Part shown: positions 24,283-33,694 of the stretch, in pieces
How positions within the stretch are numbered: the stretch's first letter is position 1
How the letters are laid out: every line of letters begins with the position of its first letter
Source of the DNA: Streptomyces sp. NBC_00154
GTDB lineage: Bacteria; Actinomycetota; Actinomycetes; Streptomycetales; Streptomycetaceae
Assembly: GCF_026342835.1 (NCBI RefSeq)
Contig: NZ_JAPEMI010000002.1
Span: 620,001-684,000 of the forward strand
Length of the DNA: 64,000 nucleotides
Direction: 5' to 3'
The notes under the pieces: model-generated
What the model was told of the DNA's origin: nothing
Database searches by the model: none
Seen by the model: the letters and a program-made list of their open reading frames with translations, nothing else
Translations under genes and position numbers: made by a program

Positions 24283-24486
24283 TTAGCAGTTGAGACGTGT
24301 CGCGGATTGCCCGTACTTCATCCCGAAGGAGTACATCACCGAATCACGGGTGTCGCGTCCGGTGAACTTGATGCCATTGAGACGGCGCTCGACTTGGGCC
24401 AAGCGGATAGCACAGCTGCCGTATAGAGTCGACAACTCCACGACGTTTCCGGATTCGAGGCTCTCGGCGAGCACGATGACAGTCAT
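24283..24486 (-). CDS. Small hypothetical protein
   Basis: 67 residues, MTVIVLAESLESGNVVEL...SCAIRLAQVERRLNGIKFTGRDTRDSVMYSFGMKYG. Composition is normal for a soluble protein, less GC-extreme than the opposite frame, and the ATG is near a reasonable upstream region. I do not recognise a family. It may be real or a fragment. Confidence 0.35.
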   Translation of the reverse strand: MTVIVLAESLESGNVVELSTLYGSCAIRLAQVERRLNGIKFTGRDTRDSVMYSFGMKYGQSATRLNC

Positions 24487-25202
24487 CCGCCTCTTAGTTT
24501 CCCTCGCGCTCGTTCAGTTGCGGTTGTACAGCAGCGGAGTACAGCAACCACGGCCGTCCGTAGTCAACCGGTATCGGCCCCAGGCGCCCAAGTGACCGGC
24601 TCAGCAGACCTCGGCGACCAGCGCGAGCATAGTTCGCATCGAGAGGGTCAGTCCGTGCCACAGGCGTGCCAGGAGCGGGGACTCACGGGGAGCCGCGGTT
24701 GCCAGCGGAGGTGAGGTGTTGTTGGCGCAGGAGCTGGCGTTACCCAGGTCAACGCCCAACTCACCCCACCACACTCCTAAAGCGGGGTCGCAGTTCGGAT
24801 ACTCCTCCGGTCGAGATCAACGCCGGACGGCGTCGCTCATCCCTTCCTCGGGCGTATCAAGGGCACAGGCGCCAGTCGCGCCACGGAGGAGACCAGCCCT
24901 GGAATGAGGAACCACGCCGGCAGATTCTCCGCCGGCATTCGCCGAAGAGGGCCGCCACGGACAGCATCAGCTGCGCCGCTGCCACGAAGCAGCCGAGCGT
25001 CCGGTTCGGAGGCAGCCAGGGCAGCGCCGCCCAAGCGACGGGCAGCAGTTGTGAACTGGCCCTGCATGACAGTCCGGCCGAGCTCAGAAGATCCTCAAGC
25101 TTTACAGCCCTGGATACCGCGAGCCCGAAGAGCATGTCATGGTCATCCCACGCTGAATGGATGAGCAGCCACAGAGGGGGATCCTTGATCGAGCTTGGCG
25201 TC
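24487..25202. other. Intergenic stretch with unclear reading frames
   Basis: Seven hundred bases with only weak frames. A minus-strand frame (about 24860-25140) has hydrophobic runs such as CFVAAAQLMLSVAALFGECRRR but no credible start, and plus-strand frames there are Ser/Arg-rich. Probably decayed DNA. Confidence 0.35.
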
Positions 25203-25394
25203 ATGTTCGGACTCATGGGTGTGACGGCGGTTGCCCTGATCGTCAAGCTGCTGCGGCGCAACCGCACAGAGAACGTCGACGGACTCCTCATCGAGCAAAC
25301 GAGCCGGGCACAGGCGCACAACGACCGAGTTACCTACAGCTCCGCCGCAGTGCATAACTCTTCACCGACTGTGCGCGACCACTACCGCCCCTAG
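25203..25394 (+). CDS. Small single-pass membrane protein
   Basis: 63 residues: MFGLMGVTAVALIVKLLRRNR is a short membrane segment with a basic stop, followed by ENVDGLLIEQTSRAQAHNDRVTYSSAAVHNSSPTVRDHYRP. The tail pattern (AxAHNDRxxYxxxAVHNxxPTVxDHY) is one I associate with short Streptomyces proteins of unknown role. ATG 25203 gives the compact version; TTG 25185 is an alternative. Confidence 0.45.
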   Translation: MFGLMGVTAVALIVKLLRRNRTENVDGLLIEQTSRAQAHNDRVTYSSAAVHNSSPTVRDHYRP

Positions 25395-25767
25395 CTCCGA
25401 GACCGTCGGGCTCGTCGGTAGGGAAGGGCCGATCCGTGCCTCTTCGCGCCCGATCAGCCCGGCAGTGAATCAGGCAGTACAGCAGCTCCGTGCCCGATCC
25501 TGCCCGACAGGGCGGGGAACCACGGTCAACTACGGGTGCTAAGGCGAGCTCCGCGGTTCTCCTTGGCACCCATTCCCGCTGGTCAACTCGCCGATGGGGA
25601 ACAAGGCCCGGTGATTCCCAAGCTCAGACCCTCCTGCATCACCTCTCGGGACCGATCGTCAAGTCCTGACTTCGGGCAAGGTTGCTCCTTACCATCACGT
25701 GATGAGCTAACGACCTCGGGGGAAATTGAGGTCGGGACGTGCTGGCCTGGCGGTTCGGCTGGTGTGA
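25395..25767. other. Intergenic stretch
   Basis: About 370 bases with no supported gene. It probably includes the outer end of the transposase-bearing element that follows, but I could not find matching terminal repeats. Confidence 0.35.
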
Positions 25768-26745
25768 TCAGCAGGCGCCTTTGCGGACGAGGATGAGTGC
25801 GGTGCTCGTCCGGCGCCGGGTGGGCCGCTGTGCGGAGCGGTCGGAGACCAGGCCAGCGATCGCCAGGTGGGTCTCCTCGTAGATTTCAGGGCGTCCGGTA
25901 AAGCGCCGCAGGGGTGCCCACTGCCGCAGCTCGGCGTTGGTGTGCTCGACACAGATCCGGGCTGAGGACTCGTGCCGCCGCGCCTCGTGCCAGGTCCGCT
26001 TGTCACCGTCGCACGCGTCGTTCTTCGGCTTCTTGGGCGGGGCGGTGACCTGGCGGGGGAACTCCTTGGCCAGCCCCGCGTACCCGGCGTCGACCTGGGA
26101 CATCACCGAGGGGTGGATTCGGAGCTGTTCGGCGAAGCCCTCGGTGCGCAGGGCCGTCTGGTCGTGCATCCGGCCGGGCCGGACCACCCCGGACAGCAGC
26201 ATGCGGCCCTGCCCGTCGCTGAACGTGGTGGTCTTGATCGTGTTCTGCCGGCGCTTGCCCGAGACGAAGGCCCGCCGCCCGGGTCGGCCCGCCCGCGGGC
26301 GTCTGACCTGGGTCTCGGCGCCGTCGAGCCGAAGCTCGACGTCCTCGGCCTCGGCGTAGGCGAAGAGGTCCTCCAGTGTCCGTAGCCGCACTCCAGGCCG
26401 GTCGGGCACTGCGAAGCCCCGGGCCGCAAGCAACGGCTGCACCTGCCGAATCGCCGTCGAGACGGTCGAGCGGTCGACGCCGTACAGCTCGGCCAGGACC
26501 TCGTGCGGCAGTTGATGGCGCAGGTGCACCAGGGCAAGAAGCAGCCGGTCGCAGAAGACCAGCTTCGGCTTGCGCCCGGCGCCGGCCGCCCTGCGGCGTT
26601 CCCCACCTCGGGCTTCGCGAAGTCCGGACTGCCGCGCGGCCTCCCACGGGGCGGCGAGTTCGGCGAACAACTCGCCGAAATGTGCGCGGGAGACACCAGA
26701 CAGGGCAGGATGGGAGCAGGCCGCGCGGGCCCAGGTCAGCTTCAC
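25768..26745 (-). CDS. IS5-superfamily (HTH plus DDE) transposase
   Basis: 325 residues with an N-terminal helix-turn-helix (LVFCDRLLLALVHLRHQLPHEVLAELYGVDRSTVSTAIRQV) and a DDE nuclease (ELRLDGAETQVRRPRAG; VSGKRRQNTIKTTTFSDGQGRML; SQVDAGYAGLAKEFPRQV; ICVEHTNAELRQWAPLRRF). This architecture is common for Streptomyces transposases of the IS5/ISL2 type. The reading frame looks full length. Clear inverted repeats could not be located around it. Confidence 0.75.
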   Translation of the reverse strand: MKLTWARAACSHPALSGVSRAHFGELFAELAAPWEAARQSGLREARGGERRRAAGAGRKPKLVFCDRLLLALVHLRHQLPHEVLAELYGVDRSTVSTAIRQVQPLLAARGFAVPDRPGVRLRTLEDLFAYAEAEDVELRLDGAETQVRRPRAGRPGRRAFVSGKRRQNTIKTTTFSDGQGRMLLSGVVRPGRMHDQTALRTEGFAEQLRIHPSVMSQVDAGYAGLAKEFPRQVTAPPKKPKNDACDGDKRTWHEARRHESSARICVEHTNAELRQWAPLRRFTGRPEIYEETHLAIAGLVSDRSAQRPTRRRTSTALILVRKGAC

Positions 26746-26820
26746 AACTCACCCAACCCGCACGGCCCTTGCTACGGCACGACCAAATCAGCCGGAACGT
26801 CGCTGCGAGCGGCAACCGCT

Positions 26821-27198
26821 TCACATGGGCTCAACCAGAGCCGCCCGCCACTCCGGGCGCGGATCAGCCCCAACACTCGTCCAGTACTCCCGGCCACGCA
26901 CGATCCGTCCCTGCTGGATGGTCCAGAACGAGGCCACGCGGAACACGCCGAACTCGTCATGCGGCACCTCGACTTCGGAGACCACCTCGCTGCCGTCAGC
27001 CACGATCCGCAGCACCCGAATCGACCAGCCCCCCGGGTATTCGCTGTTCACCGCGACGAAGTTCTTGTTGCCAACGATGCGCTCCGCGCTGACCGGCCAC
27101 TCGACCACGACGTCCTCTGCGACCAAGTCGGCGACACCTGACCAATCGCGCGCCTGGATCCGATCCCACAATGCCTCAATCACTCCCGAAGGTTCCAT
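26821..27198 (-). CDS. SnoaL/NTF2-like protein
   Basis: 125 residues starting MEPSGVIEALWDRIQARDWSGVADLVAEDVVVEWPVSAERIVG, the first helices and strand of the NTF2-like fold, with the conserved ...RIVRGREYWTSVGADPRPEWRAALVE ending of SnoaL-like ester and small-molecule proteins. It probably binds a small hydrophobic ligand in the cytoplasm; the substrate is unknown. ATG 27198 is chosen from the fold start; an in-frame start at 27429 adds unrelated residues. Confidence 0.7.
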   Translation of the reverse strand: MEPSGVIEALWDRIQARDWSGVADLVAEDVVVEWPVSAERIVGNKNFVAVNSEYPGGWSIRVLRIVADGSEVVSEVEVPHDEFGVFRVASFWTIQQGRIVRGREYWTSVGADPRPEWRAALVEPM

Positions 27199-27268
27199 GG
27201 GGGCACCCTTGCATGAACCACTGACACCCCGGCCCTGGGAGCCCAGAGGCGACCCGGCACATCGCCCC

Positions 27269-27841
27269 TCAAGCAGCCGCTCTGCCGCTAATAGATCCCA
27301 ATGTCGTAAGAAGCCGTATCTCAACCGATCTTGGCTCGTGCAGATCGAAGAGGCGTCTCGCCCGGGTGATCTTCCGACTGAGCGCGCATGAAGGCAGGGC
27401 CTCTCTGTAGCTCGGGGGTGCGATCCCATCCGAGCGGCTCCAGGAGGCCCTGTTGTTCTTGTTGTACGCGCCCGAGCCCACCGAGTTCAACTCGTCCTCG
27501 GTGTCGTGCGATTGCCTCGCGCACGTGACGGCAACGCGGCCGATCACCCGGACCGGGTGCGCCGGTATCCATCGGACATGACCGACGCAAAGTGCGCCGG
27601 ACGGGTCATGGACTTGCGCGTCTACGGGCACGAGCGCTTCCGGCAGTGCTGCATGCTCGTGAGGTTCCCGGACCTGCAGGTCGACGCTCACGGAGTCAGG
27701 CCCCCAGATGGCGATCACCTCGGTGCGGTCAAGCTGACTCCGGAGTTGCGACGCGCCAACGAACTCCGCGGACAGGATGTGTTCAAGCACTGCGCGCTCG
27801 TCGGCGTTCAACGGGCGCGGGTCGATGGAAAGAGGAGCCAT
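27269..27841 (-). pseudogene. Hypothetical protein, probably frameshifted
   Basis: The first 90 residues (MAPLSIDPRPLNADERAVLEHILSAEFVGASQLRSQLDRTEVI, PDSVSVDLQVREPHEHAALPEALVPVDAQVHDPSG) look like a conserved small actinobacterial protein of unknown function. After residue 90 the frame becomes low in coding character (HVRWIPAHPVRVIGRV onward) and continues over sequence unlike a normal C-terminus. I infer a frameshift near 27565. GGAGCC precedes the antisense region only, so translation strength is unclear. Confidence 0.45.
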
Positions 27842-27929
27842 GCGCCCATTTTGAGGTGGCGGGGGCAACCAGCCCAACGCCTACACCGACCTTCGCCGGG
27901 GCCGACCGGCAGCGGCATCATGACCGTTC

Positions 27930-28257
27930 ATGGGCGGGGATCTGTCGCAGCGGCTCGTGCCGGATGATCTATGGGCAATGGTCGAGCCGGTACTGCCGTC
28001 CTTCCGCTCGCGCCCGCAGAGCGGTGGCACCGCGCGGATTGACCAACGTGCCGTGTTCACGGCCGTCGTGTACGTGCTGACCAGCGGGTGCGCGTGGCGG
28101 TATCTGCCACCGACGTTCGGAGTGCCGCCGGCGACGGCTCACCGGAGGTTCTCAGTCTGGACCGCATCCGGAGTGTGGCGTCAGCTGCACCGCGTGGTTC
28201 TGGACGAGATCGGTGCCCGTGGTGGACTCGACTGGAGCTCAGTGATCGTCGATGCCG
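27930..28257 (+). pseudogene. IS5-like transposase, N-terminal fragment
   Basis: ATG 27930 starts a DUF4096-type N-terminus (LVPDDLWAMVEPVLPSFRSRPQSGG; RAVFTAVVYVLTSGCAWRYLPPTFGVPPATAHRRF; WTASGVWRQLHRVVL) and reaches the first catalytic Asp region (LDWSSVIVDAAS). Beyond about 28257 the family sequence ends and the rest of the transposase is missing. Confidence 0.7.
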
Positions 28258-28415
28258 CCTCGGGAGGCGGTCGTCGCCGTACCGGACGAGTTGCCGGACG
28301 AGGACGCCGCGCACAGAGTTGAAGAGCCCCCACGCCGCATCAAGCTCGCGGTCCGCTACGAGGCAACCGTTCTTACGCTGCGGCCATGCCGAAGCGGACG
28401 CTCCGGAGACGATCT

Positions 28416-29333
28416 CTAGCCGACCAGACGGCGGCGCCACTGCAGGGGGGTGACGGTGATGGCCCGGCCGGGGTCACGGTCCCAATCGGCAACGAGGCCG
28501 GCTGCTTCCAGGGCGGCCACGACCTCGTGGCCGATAGCAGCGGTGGTCTCGGACGAGCCGTCGAAACCGCCGTAGAGGAGCATCAGTCCGTGGCCGGCCG
28601 CGGCGGAGTCCGTGCACTGGGAGTGGAAATAGACGAAGCCGCGGGCGTCGGCACCGCCTTCGCTGCCGATCTCGGACTGGCCGCAACTGCGGCAGCAGGT
28701 GAAGTTCTCACGGGCGGTGATACCGGCCTCCTGCAGGGCGGTGAACGCGCGGGTGAGCCGCTCAGGGTCGGTCTCGCCTTGCCATTCGGCCTGCTCCGCG
28801 ACACGCTCCAGCCACATCCGGTCGGCCATCGCCTCCGCCTGCTCGCGCGACACGGGCCGACGGTCCGCGGTGACCAGGTACTCCTCAGCGAGCTCCGCCA
28901 GTTCGGCGCGGGTGGCGTAGCCGCCGACCAGCACCTCGCGGACCCGCTTCTCCAATTCCTCGCGCTTGTCTTCGTCCAGGTCGAGCGGCGGAACCTCGCA
29001 GGTGAGGCCCATATCCAGCAGCAACCAGCTCAGACCAGTGCCCCAACCGGACCCCTGTCGGGCCCAGCCGGTCATCGCCGCAATCACTGCCTCGGAACCG
29101 TCGACCATCACCTGGAAGTGCCGGTTGGCGGCACCGTCGCGGTGCTCCAGCGTGTAGTTCCCGCCGGCCTCGTGCCAGACCTGGGCGAAGACGTTGGGCA
29201 CGTCGGGTATCCGATGGATCACCAGAAACCGGTCACTATCACCGCCGATTCGCCGGACCAGCCCAGCCAACTCCTCGGCGGACACACGAACGTGCCGCTC
29301 CCCGTTCTCCGTCTTCACCACGATCTCGAGCAT
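28416..29333 (-). CDS. DUF6891 family protein
   Basis: 305 residues. The C-terminal half (ITARENFTCCRSCGQSEIG, FVYFHSQCTDSAA, LMLLYGGFDGSSETTAAIGHEVVAALEAAG, VTPLQWRRRLVG) is the conserved DUF6891 domain, with Cys residues that could bind zinc. The N-terminal half (MLEIVVKTENGERHVRVSAEELAGLVRRIGG) is an uncharacterised, beta-rich region seen in Streptomyces proteins. ATG 29333 is chosen by the start of conserved sequence. Function unknown; it is monocistronic here. Confidence 0.7.
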   Translation of the reverse strand: MLEIVVKTENGERHVRVSAEELAGLVRRIGGDSDRFLVIHRIPDVPNVFAQVWHEAGGNYTLEHRDGAANRHFQVMVDGSEAVIAAMTGWARQGSGWGTGLSWLLLDMGLTCEVPPLDLDEDKREELEKRVREVLVGGYATRAELAELAEEYLVTADRRPVSREQAEAMADRMWLERVAEQAEWQGETDPERLTRAFTALQEAGITARENFTCCRSCGQSEIGSEGGADARGFVYFHSQCTDSAAAGHGLMLLYGGFDGSSETTAAIGHEVVAALEAAGLVADWDRDPGRAITVTPLQWRRRLVG

Positions 29334-29914
29334 GCGCAGACTCTGGCACACCCCCCTGACAGCATGCCTCCGGGGACCTGCGACGCAGCCCACTGCGACG
29401 GCCCAGGAGCACCCCGATCCCGCGCAGAGGTCCGGATCGGTGGATTCTCTATCCATTGGCTGCAGTTGCCGGTTGGGGCTGGTGTTGAGCGTAGTAGTTG
29501 GCCTCGTGTTCGTGGGGCGGGTTGGTCCCGATCGCGGTGTGGAGGCATTGAGATCCCCGAATACCTGCGCCAGCCGACCGCAGACAGGCGACAGCCCCGA
29601 ACGTTCAATCCCCCCACACGAGGTGGTCCAGGCCCCACCAGAACGGCATGCCAGAGCCCTCATCCCCCGTCCGGCCCACTTCGACCGCGGGATGGGAGCA
29701 CTACGCGGACACATTGCCGGTCTGTAAGAGACAGCAGCAGAGCTTCAGAACTGAAGAACACCGAGGGACTTGCAGCTCCGTAACACGTCGCGGTTGCTCA
29801 CCAGGAGCGGTGGGTCAGTCAACCGCCACGACGTTCGGCCTCTGGACCGTTATCAGGCTTCTGCTCCTCCGGGGCAGCAGGGTCACTGGCTGCCCGCCGG
29901 GTTAGCGTCTTGGC
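29334..29914. other. Intergenic stretch
   Basis: About 580 bases with no supported gene on either strand. It includes the upstream regions of the two divergent flanking genes. Confidence 0.4.
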
Positions 29915-30433
29915 GTGATCGCAGAGAGCGCCTCCGTGCGGGTCGACATCCGGAAGTACGACGGCAGCCTGAGCGCCCAGTGGACTGCTACCCGGCTCGG
30001 TGAGGACGAGCACGGCGTGTGGTTGGGCACGGCTCAGGGTGTCCCCGTCAGTTCGGACACGGGCGGCTGGAAAAGCCGGTTCGCATACGTGATGTTGGTC
30101 CCGCGCGGTGAGTGGTGGACGGCCACGTTCTGTGTGGACCCGGGCCCCGAGATGTACTGCGACGTGTGCACGGTGCCCGAGTGGAGCGCGGACGGGACCG
30201 TCGTGCGCATGGTGGACCTCGATCTCGATGTCGTGCGGCCTCGTGGCGGTGAGGCCCATGTCGAGGACGAGGACGAGTTCGCCGAACACCGGGTGCGCTA
30301 TGGCTACCCCGATAGCGTCTTCGACAAGGCCCAGCAGACCTGCGAGTGGTTGATGGAGGCGGGCCGTCGCGGTGGTGTTGGCATCGAACCCTTCGTTTCG
30401 GTGCATCGCTACTGGCTCGGCCTCATCGGGTAG
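29915..30433 (+). CDS. DUF402 domain protein (FomD/nucleotide phosphatase-like)
   Basis: 172 residues: SVRVDIRKYDGSLSAQWTATRLGEDEHGVWLG, MLVPRGEWWTATFCVDPGPEMYCDVC, VRMVDLDLDVVRPRGG and the helical tail RYGYPDSVFDKAQQTCEWLMEA follow the DUF402 fold used by FomD and bacterial nucleoside di- and triphosphatases. The conserved Tyr/Asp positions (MYCDVC, DLDLDV) are present. It starts at GTG 29915. The substrate cannot be told from sequence. Confidence 0.7.
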   Translation: MIAESASVRVDIRKYDGSLSAQWTATRLGEDEHGVWLGTAQGVPVSSDTGGWKSRFAYVMLVPRGEWWTATFCVDPGPEMYCDVCTVPEWSADGTVVRMVDLDLDVVRPRGGEAHVEDEDEFAEHRVRYGYPDSVFDKAQQTCEWLMEAGRRGGVGIEPFVSVHRYWLGLIG

Positions 30434-30510
30434 CCAACGGGCGACCGACGCTCTGCTCGGCACGCGCGTCACCCTCCTACCGGGGTTTTCCGAGAGGACC
30501 CTGAGTCGCT

Positions 30511-30801
30511 TCAGGCACGCCGGCACAGGCATCTCCGCAGACCTTCGATCTCGACGGGCCGAGGCCGCTCAGAGGCGTGAACAATGAGGACGGGGCATTG
30601 GACGCAAGCGTCTTCGTGAGCACAGTCGGTTCCGTCAGCGCGGCCGCAGTCGCCCAGTGCGAGCTTGCGACGTTCGCCCTCTTCCCCACCCCCGTCGTCG
30701 CCGGATCCCTCCTGGACCGGGCTCATCAACACCAGCCACTCGGTCATCATGAACGGCCCCAGCTGCCGTCCGAACAAGCGGCCCAGGAACACCACTGACA
30801 A
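30511..30801 (-). CDS. Small Cys-containing ORF, possible recombinase tail remnant
   Basis: 96 residues, MSVVFLGRLFGRQLGPFMMTEWLVLM..., then CAHEDACVQCPVLIVHASERPRPVEIEGLRRCL. The second part resembles the Cys-rich C-terminal region of actinobacterial integrases (ACxRCPxLRxxPxQRPRLxEI). No start signal is convincing. It may be a fragment of decayed mobile DNA. Confidence 0.25.
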   Translation of the reverse strand: MSVVFLGRLFGRQLGPFMMTEWLVLMSPVQEGSGDDGGGEEGERRKLALGDCGRADGTDCAHEDACVQCPVLIVHASERPRPVEIEGLRRCLCRRA

Positions 30802-30890
30802 AGCACGCTAGTTCCGTCTTTGCGGCTGCTGTCGGTGGTTTCTCAGCGGCGCAAGCCGGCTTGTCAGAGGCATCCGTTAGCTTGCGGAGC

Positions 30891-31364
30891 ATGGGAAACT
30901 CAGGCGGATCATTGACGACCCGGTCCACGGGGGAACTGCACCAGCTCATGCGGGCGGCCGGGTTCACGGGCATTGACGGCACGGAGGCGTTGGCGGAGGG
31001 CTGGCAGACGACGCACTTCGCCGACGCCGGACGGCGGAGCCTGACGGCCCTCGTCCAGAGAACTGGGACACCAGCCGTGATGGTGTCCTTCCTCGACAGC
31101 GACGTGGGGTTCATCGAGGCGGCCACGCCGGAGGGCAGCACCTGGGAGGGTCTGCTCAATCGCGACATGGCGACGAGCTACGAAATACCTCTGGAGCAGT
31201 TCCCGATCGAACCCGCCGTGGTCGGCGCGCTCGCCTGGGCGGCGACTTCCGGGCTGACGCCCGATGAGGAAGCTATCCGGCAGACTCTCACCGGGTCGGC
31301 CCTGTTCGCGGAAGAGCTCTCCTCAGCCCTCTTGGCCGCTCTGGGTCTACCCGGCGCAACCTAG
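30891..31364 (+). CDS. Hypothetical soluble protein
   Basis: 157 residues beginning MGNSGGSLTTRSTGELHQLMRAAGFTGIDGTEAL, with FVSFL-like strands (TPAVMVSFLDSDVGFIEAATPEGSTWEGLL) and an acidic helical end (LTPDEEAIRQTLTGSALFAEELSSALLAALGL). Coding character is good throughout. I recognise no family or motif. ATG 30891 is preferred over an in-frame start at 30861. Confidence 0.5.
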   Translation: MGNSGGSLTTRSTGELHQLMRAAGFTGIDGTEALAEGWQTTHFADAGRRSLTALVQRTGTPAVMVSFLDSDVGFIEAATPEGSTWEGLLNRDMATSYEIPLEQFPIEPAVVGALAWAATSGLTPDEEAIRQTLTGSALFAEELSSALLAALGLPGAT

Positions 31365-31833
31365 TCCACTCAAGCCAGCACCTGGGGAACGTGAAATTGC
31401 AACTTCAGTCATGGGAGAGATCCTCTTGTCCCGAGGTCGAGGTCTTGGCTGTGGCAGGTGAGGCAGCGCCAGCATGCGCGGTGGTGGTAGGCAGCTGAGC
31501 AATTGCGGTGAGGAAGCGGACCGGTTGCCGCGCCACCGCGCCATGTGACGAGCGGCAGCGTCCGGTTCTGCTGACGTCGTGCCTCCGGTGAGACCCGACT
31601 GGACTGAGTGTCTCCGTCGAGTAGCCGATAGCCGGCGAGCGTGCCTCCGCAGAGCGCGGTGCCCGGGCCGGGACCTCGCTGGTCTGCCCGGGACTCGTTG
31701 GCGTACGGCCGGTGCTGAGCATCGCAGCAGTGGGCGGCAGTGCGCAGACTGGACGGTGGTCGCGGACGGTGCACCGGGGCGAAGCCGAGTGCCGTGGCCT
31801 GGGCCGCTGGACGACGCATGGCCAGACGGAGCC
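31365..31833. other. Intergenic stretch
   Basis: No supported gene. Long frames on both strands here are Arg/Pro/Ser-rich and look like GC-driven artefacts. Probably decayed DNA upstream of the glycosidase remnant. Confidence 0.35.
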
Positions 31834-32061
31834 GGTCCATTCACTGCCAGCGACCTGTCGTTCGGCGACTGGACGCTGCCGGGCGGCGGAAAGGACCCGG
31901 TGCTCGACAACACGGTTGTGGCCCGCACCAATCACCGCAACGAGTCGGGGGGCCGCGGGCCTGCCACCTATGCGTTTGCGACAGCACCCGTCTCCGTGCC
32001 TGACGGAAAGCGGATCAAGAGTGTGACGCTGCCCGACAACGCCAACTTGCGCGTCTTCGCT
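31834..32061 (+). pseudogene. C-terminal remnant of a secreted glycoside hydrolase
   Basis: The frame encodes LSFGDWTLPGGG, VLDNTVVARTNHRNESGG, ATYAFATAPVSVPDGKRIKSVTLPDN and LRVFAGH. This is the pattern of the beta-sandwich tail found at the end of several secreted Streptomyces glycosidases (DLTFxDWTLGGG...YVFATAPVxLPAGKxVxSVTLPxN...LHVFA). No catalytic domain or start is present upstream, and the final residues diverge, so it is a stranded fragment. Confidence 0.5.
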
Positions 32062-32108
32062 GGGCACTGGATGACGAGCCGTTGCTGCACTGACCGGCGG
32101 GGATGCCG

Positions 32109-33596
32109 TCAGGCGACCCAATGCGGCCGTCGGCTGGCGGACGAGGGCGGGAGGCCGTCGGCGAGCGCGGTGGCCATGCGACGCACGGCCTCGCGCAGGA
32201 TGTCGGGAGGCGTTGTGTACGGGATGCGGAGCCGCTGTTCGAAGATGCCGGGGTCGGTGGCGAAGTAGGCGCCGCCCTCGATCCGCACCCCGTAGTCCAG
32301 GGCGCGCTCGGCCAGCGGTGAGGCGATGGGCTCGCCCAGGTCGACCCACAGGGAGAGACCGCCGGGCGGCAGCTGCCAGGTCCACTGCGGAATGTGCTCG
32401 GCCAGGGCAGCAGCCAGGGCAGCGCGCTGCTCGCGCATCTGTTGCAGGCGTGGCGGCAACAGCTCCCCGGCCCGCGCCAGTAGGGCGAGGGCCAGGAGCT
32501 GGTCCAGGACCGAGCCGCCCATGTCGGTGGCGATCCGCTGGCCGGCGAGCTCGGTCACCAGCTGCGACGGGGCACGCAGCCAGCCGATGCGCAGACCGCC
32601 CCAGTGGGTCTTGCTCATCGAGCCGATGGTGATGACCTGGCCGGTCCCCCCGGGCGTGGCATGGGCGGCGAAGGGCAGCGGGGCCGGGACGTCGAGGGCG
32701 AGGTCGGTCAGGGTCTCGTCGATGACCAGCCAGGTGCCGGAGCGCTGAGCGGCGCGCAGGATGCGGACGCGCTCCTCATCGGGCATGAGGCAACCGGTCG
32801 GATTGTGGAAGTCAGGGATCAGATAGGCCAGTTGGGGCACCACTTGGTGCAGGGTCGATTCGATGATCTCGATATCCCAGCCGGTGTCGGTCACCGGGAC
32901 CGACACGGTACGGAGGTGGGCGCGGCGCATGGCCTCCAGGGCGTTCGGGTAGGACGGATTCTCGACCATGATCCGGTCGCCAGGTCGGCACAGCAGTCCC
33001 ATGACCAGCGTGAGTGCGTGCTGGGCGCCGGAGGTGAGCAGGATCTGTTCGGGCACGGTGGCCAGGCCGCGCCGAGTGAAACGCTCGGCGATGGCGGCGC
33101 GCAGTTCCGGAAGGCCGTAGGGGTGATAGCCGGGCGTGTGAGCGTGTTCGGCCAGCCGAGGGGAGACCTGGACGAGGGCGTCGACGAGGCTCTGTTCCGG
33201 CAGACCGGGGGCGGCCCTGGCCAGGTCGATCGCGGTGTCCTGCGGTTCGAGGAGTCGGTTGATGCCGCTGGGCGTACGGCCTTCCGGAAGGGCCGTCCAG
33301 GTACCGGAGCCCTGACGGCTGTGCGCGTAGCCGCTCTCGCGCAGCAGGTCGTACACGGCGGTGACGGTGGCCCTGCTGGTGTTCAGAGCGGTGGCCAGCT
33401 CCCGCTCGGCAGGCAGTCTGACGTGCAACGCGATCCGTCCGTCCAGGATCAGCGCGCTGATCGCCCGGGCCAGGTGACGGTAGGCGGGCCTCATTCCCGT
33501 CGGGTCGGGCAGCAGCGCGGCGAGCTGTCGGCTTCCCAGGGTCCGGCCGGTGCGGTTCACCCGGTCCACCAGCCGGAACGGATTCGAGTCAGCCAT
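32109..33596 (-). CDS. MocR-type regulator (GntR HTH fused to aminotransferase)
   Basis: 495 residues. Residues 30-105 are a GntR winged helix (YRHLARAISALILDGRIALHVRLPAERELATALNTSRATVTAVYDLLRESGY); the rest is a fold-type I aminotransferase (DLARAAPGLPEQ; GYHPYGLPELRAAIAERF; ILLTSGAQHALTLVM; YLIPDFHNPTG; SMSKTHWGGLRIGW with the PLP lysine). MocR proteins sense PLP or an aminated ligand and usually control the neighbouring divergent gene. Here that is the YczE-like membrane protein 100 bp away, a pairing often seen in actinobacteria. ATG 33596 is set by the start of conserved sequence. Confidence 0.85.
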   Translation of the reverse strand: MADSNPFRLVDRVNRTGRTLGSRQLAALLPDPTGMRPAYRHLARAISALILDGRIALHVRLPAERELATALNTSRATVTAVYDLLRESGYAHSRQGSGTWTALPEGRTPSGINRLLEPQDTAIDLARAAPGLPEQSLVDALVQVSPRLAEHAHTPGYHPYGLPELRAAIAERFTRRGLATVPEQILLTSGAQHALTLVMGLLCRPGDRIMVENPSYPNALEAMRRAHLRTVSVPVTDTGWDIEIIESTLHQVVPQLAYLIPDFHNPTGCLMPDEERVRILRAAQRSGTWLVIDETLTDLALDVPAPLPFAAHATPGGTGQVITIGSMSKTHWGGLRIGWLRAPSQLVTELAGQRIATDMGGSVLDQLLALALLARAGELLPPRLQQMREQRAALAAALAEHIPQWTWQLPPGGLSLWVDLGEPIASPLAERALDYGVRIEGGAYFATDPGIFEQRLRIPYTTPPDILREAVRRMATALADGLPPSSASRRPHWVA

Positions 33597-33694
33597 ACCA
33601 CTCTCTCCACATTGGCTGTGTTGTCTGGGCCAATCACTGTACAGACTCGCCGCCTGTGGCCTTGAGTCACCCGAACTCGCTGGAGGCGACTGGT

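Noticed and set aside
29728..29744. TAAGAGACAG, like the 3' end of the Tn5/Nextera mosaic end
   Set aside because: Only about 10 bases match and the upstream half differs, so chance is enough; no second copy or adapter context is seen.
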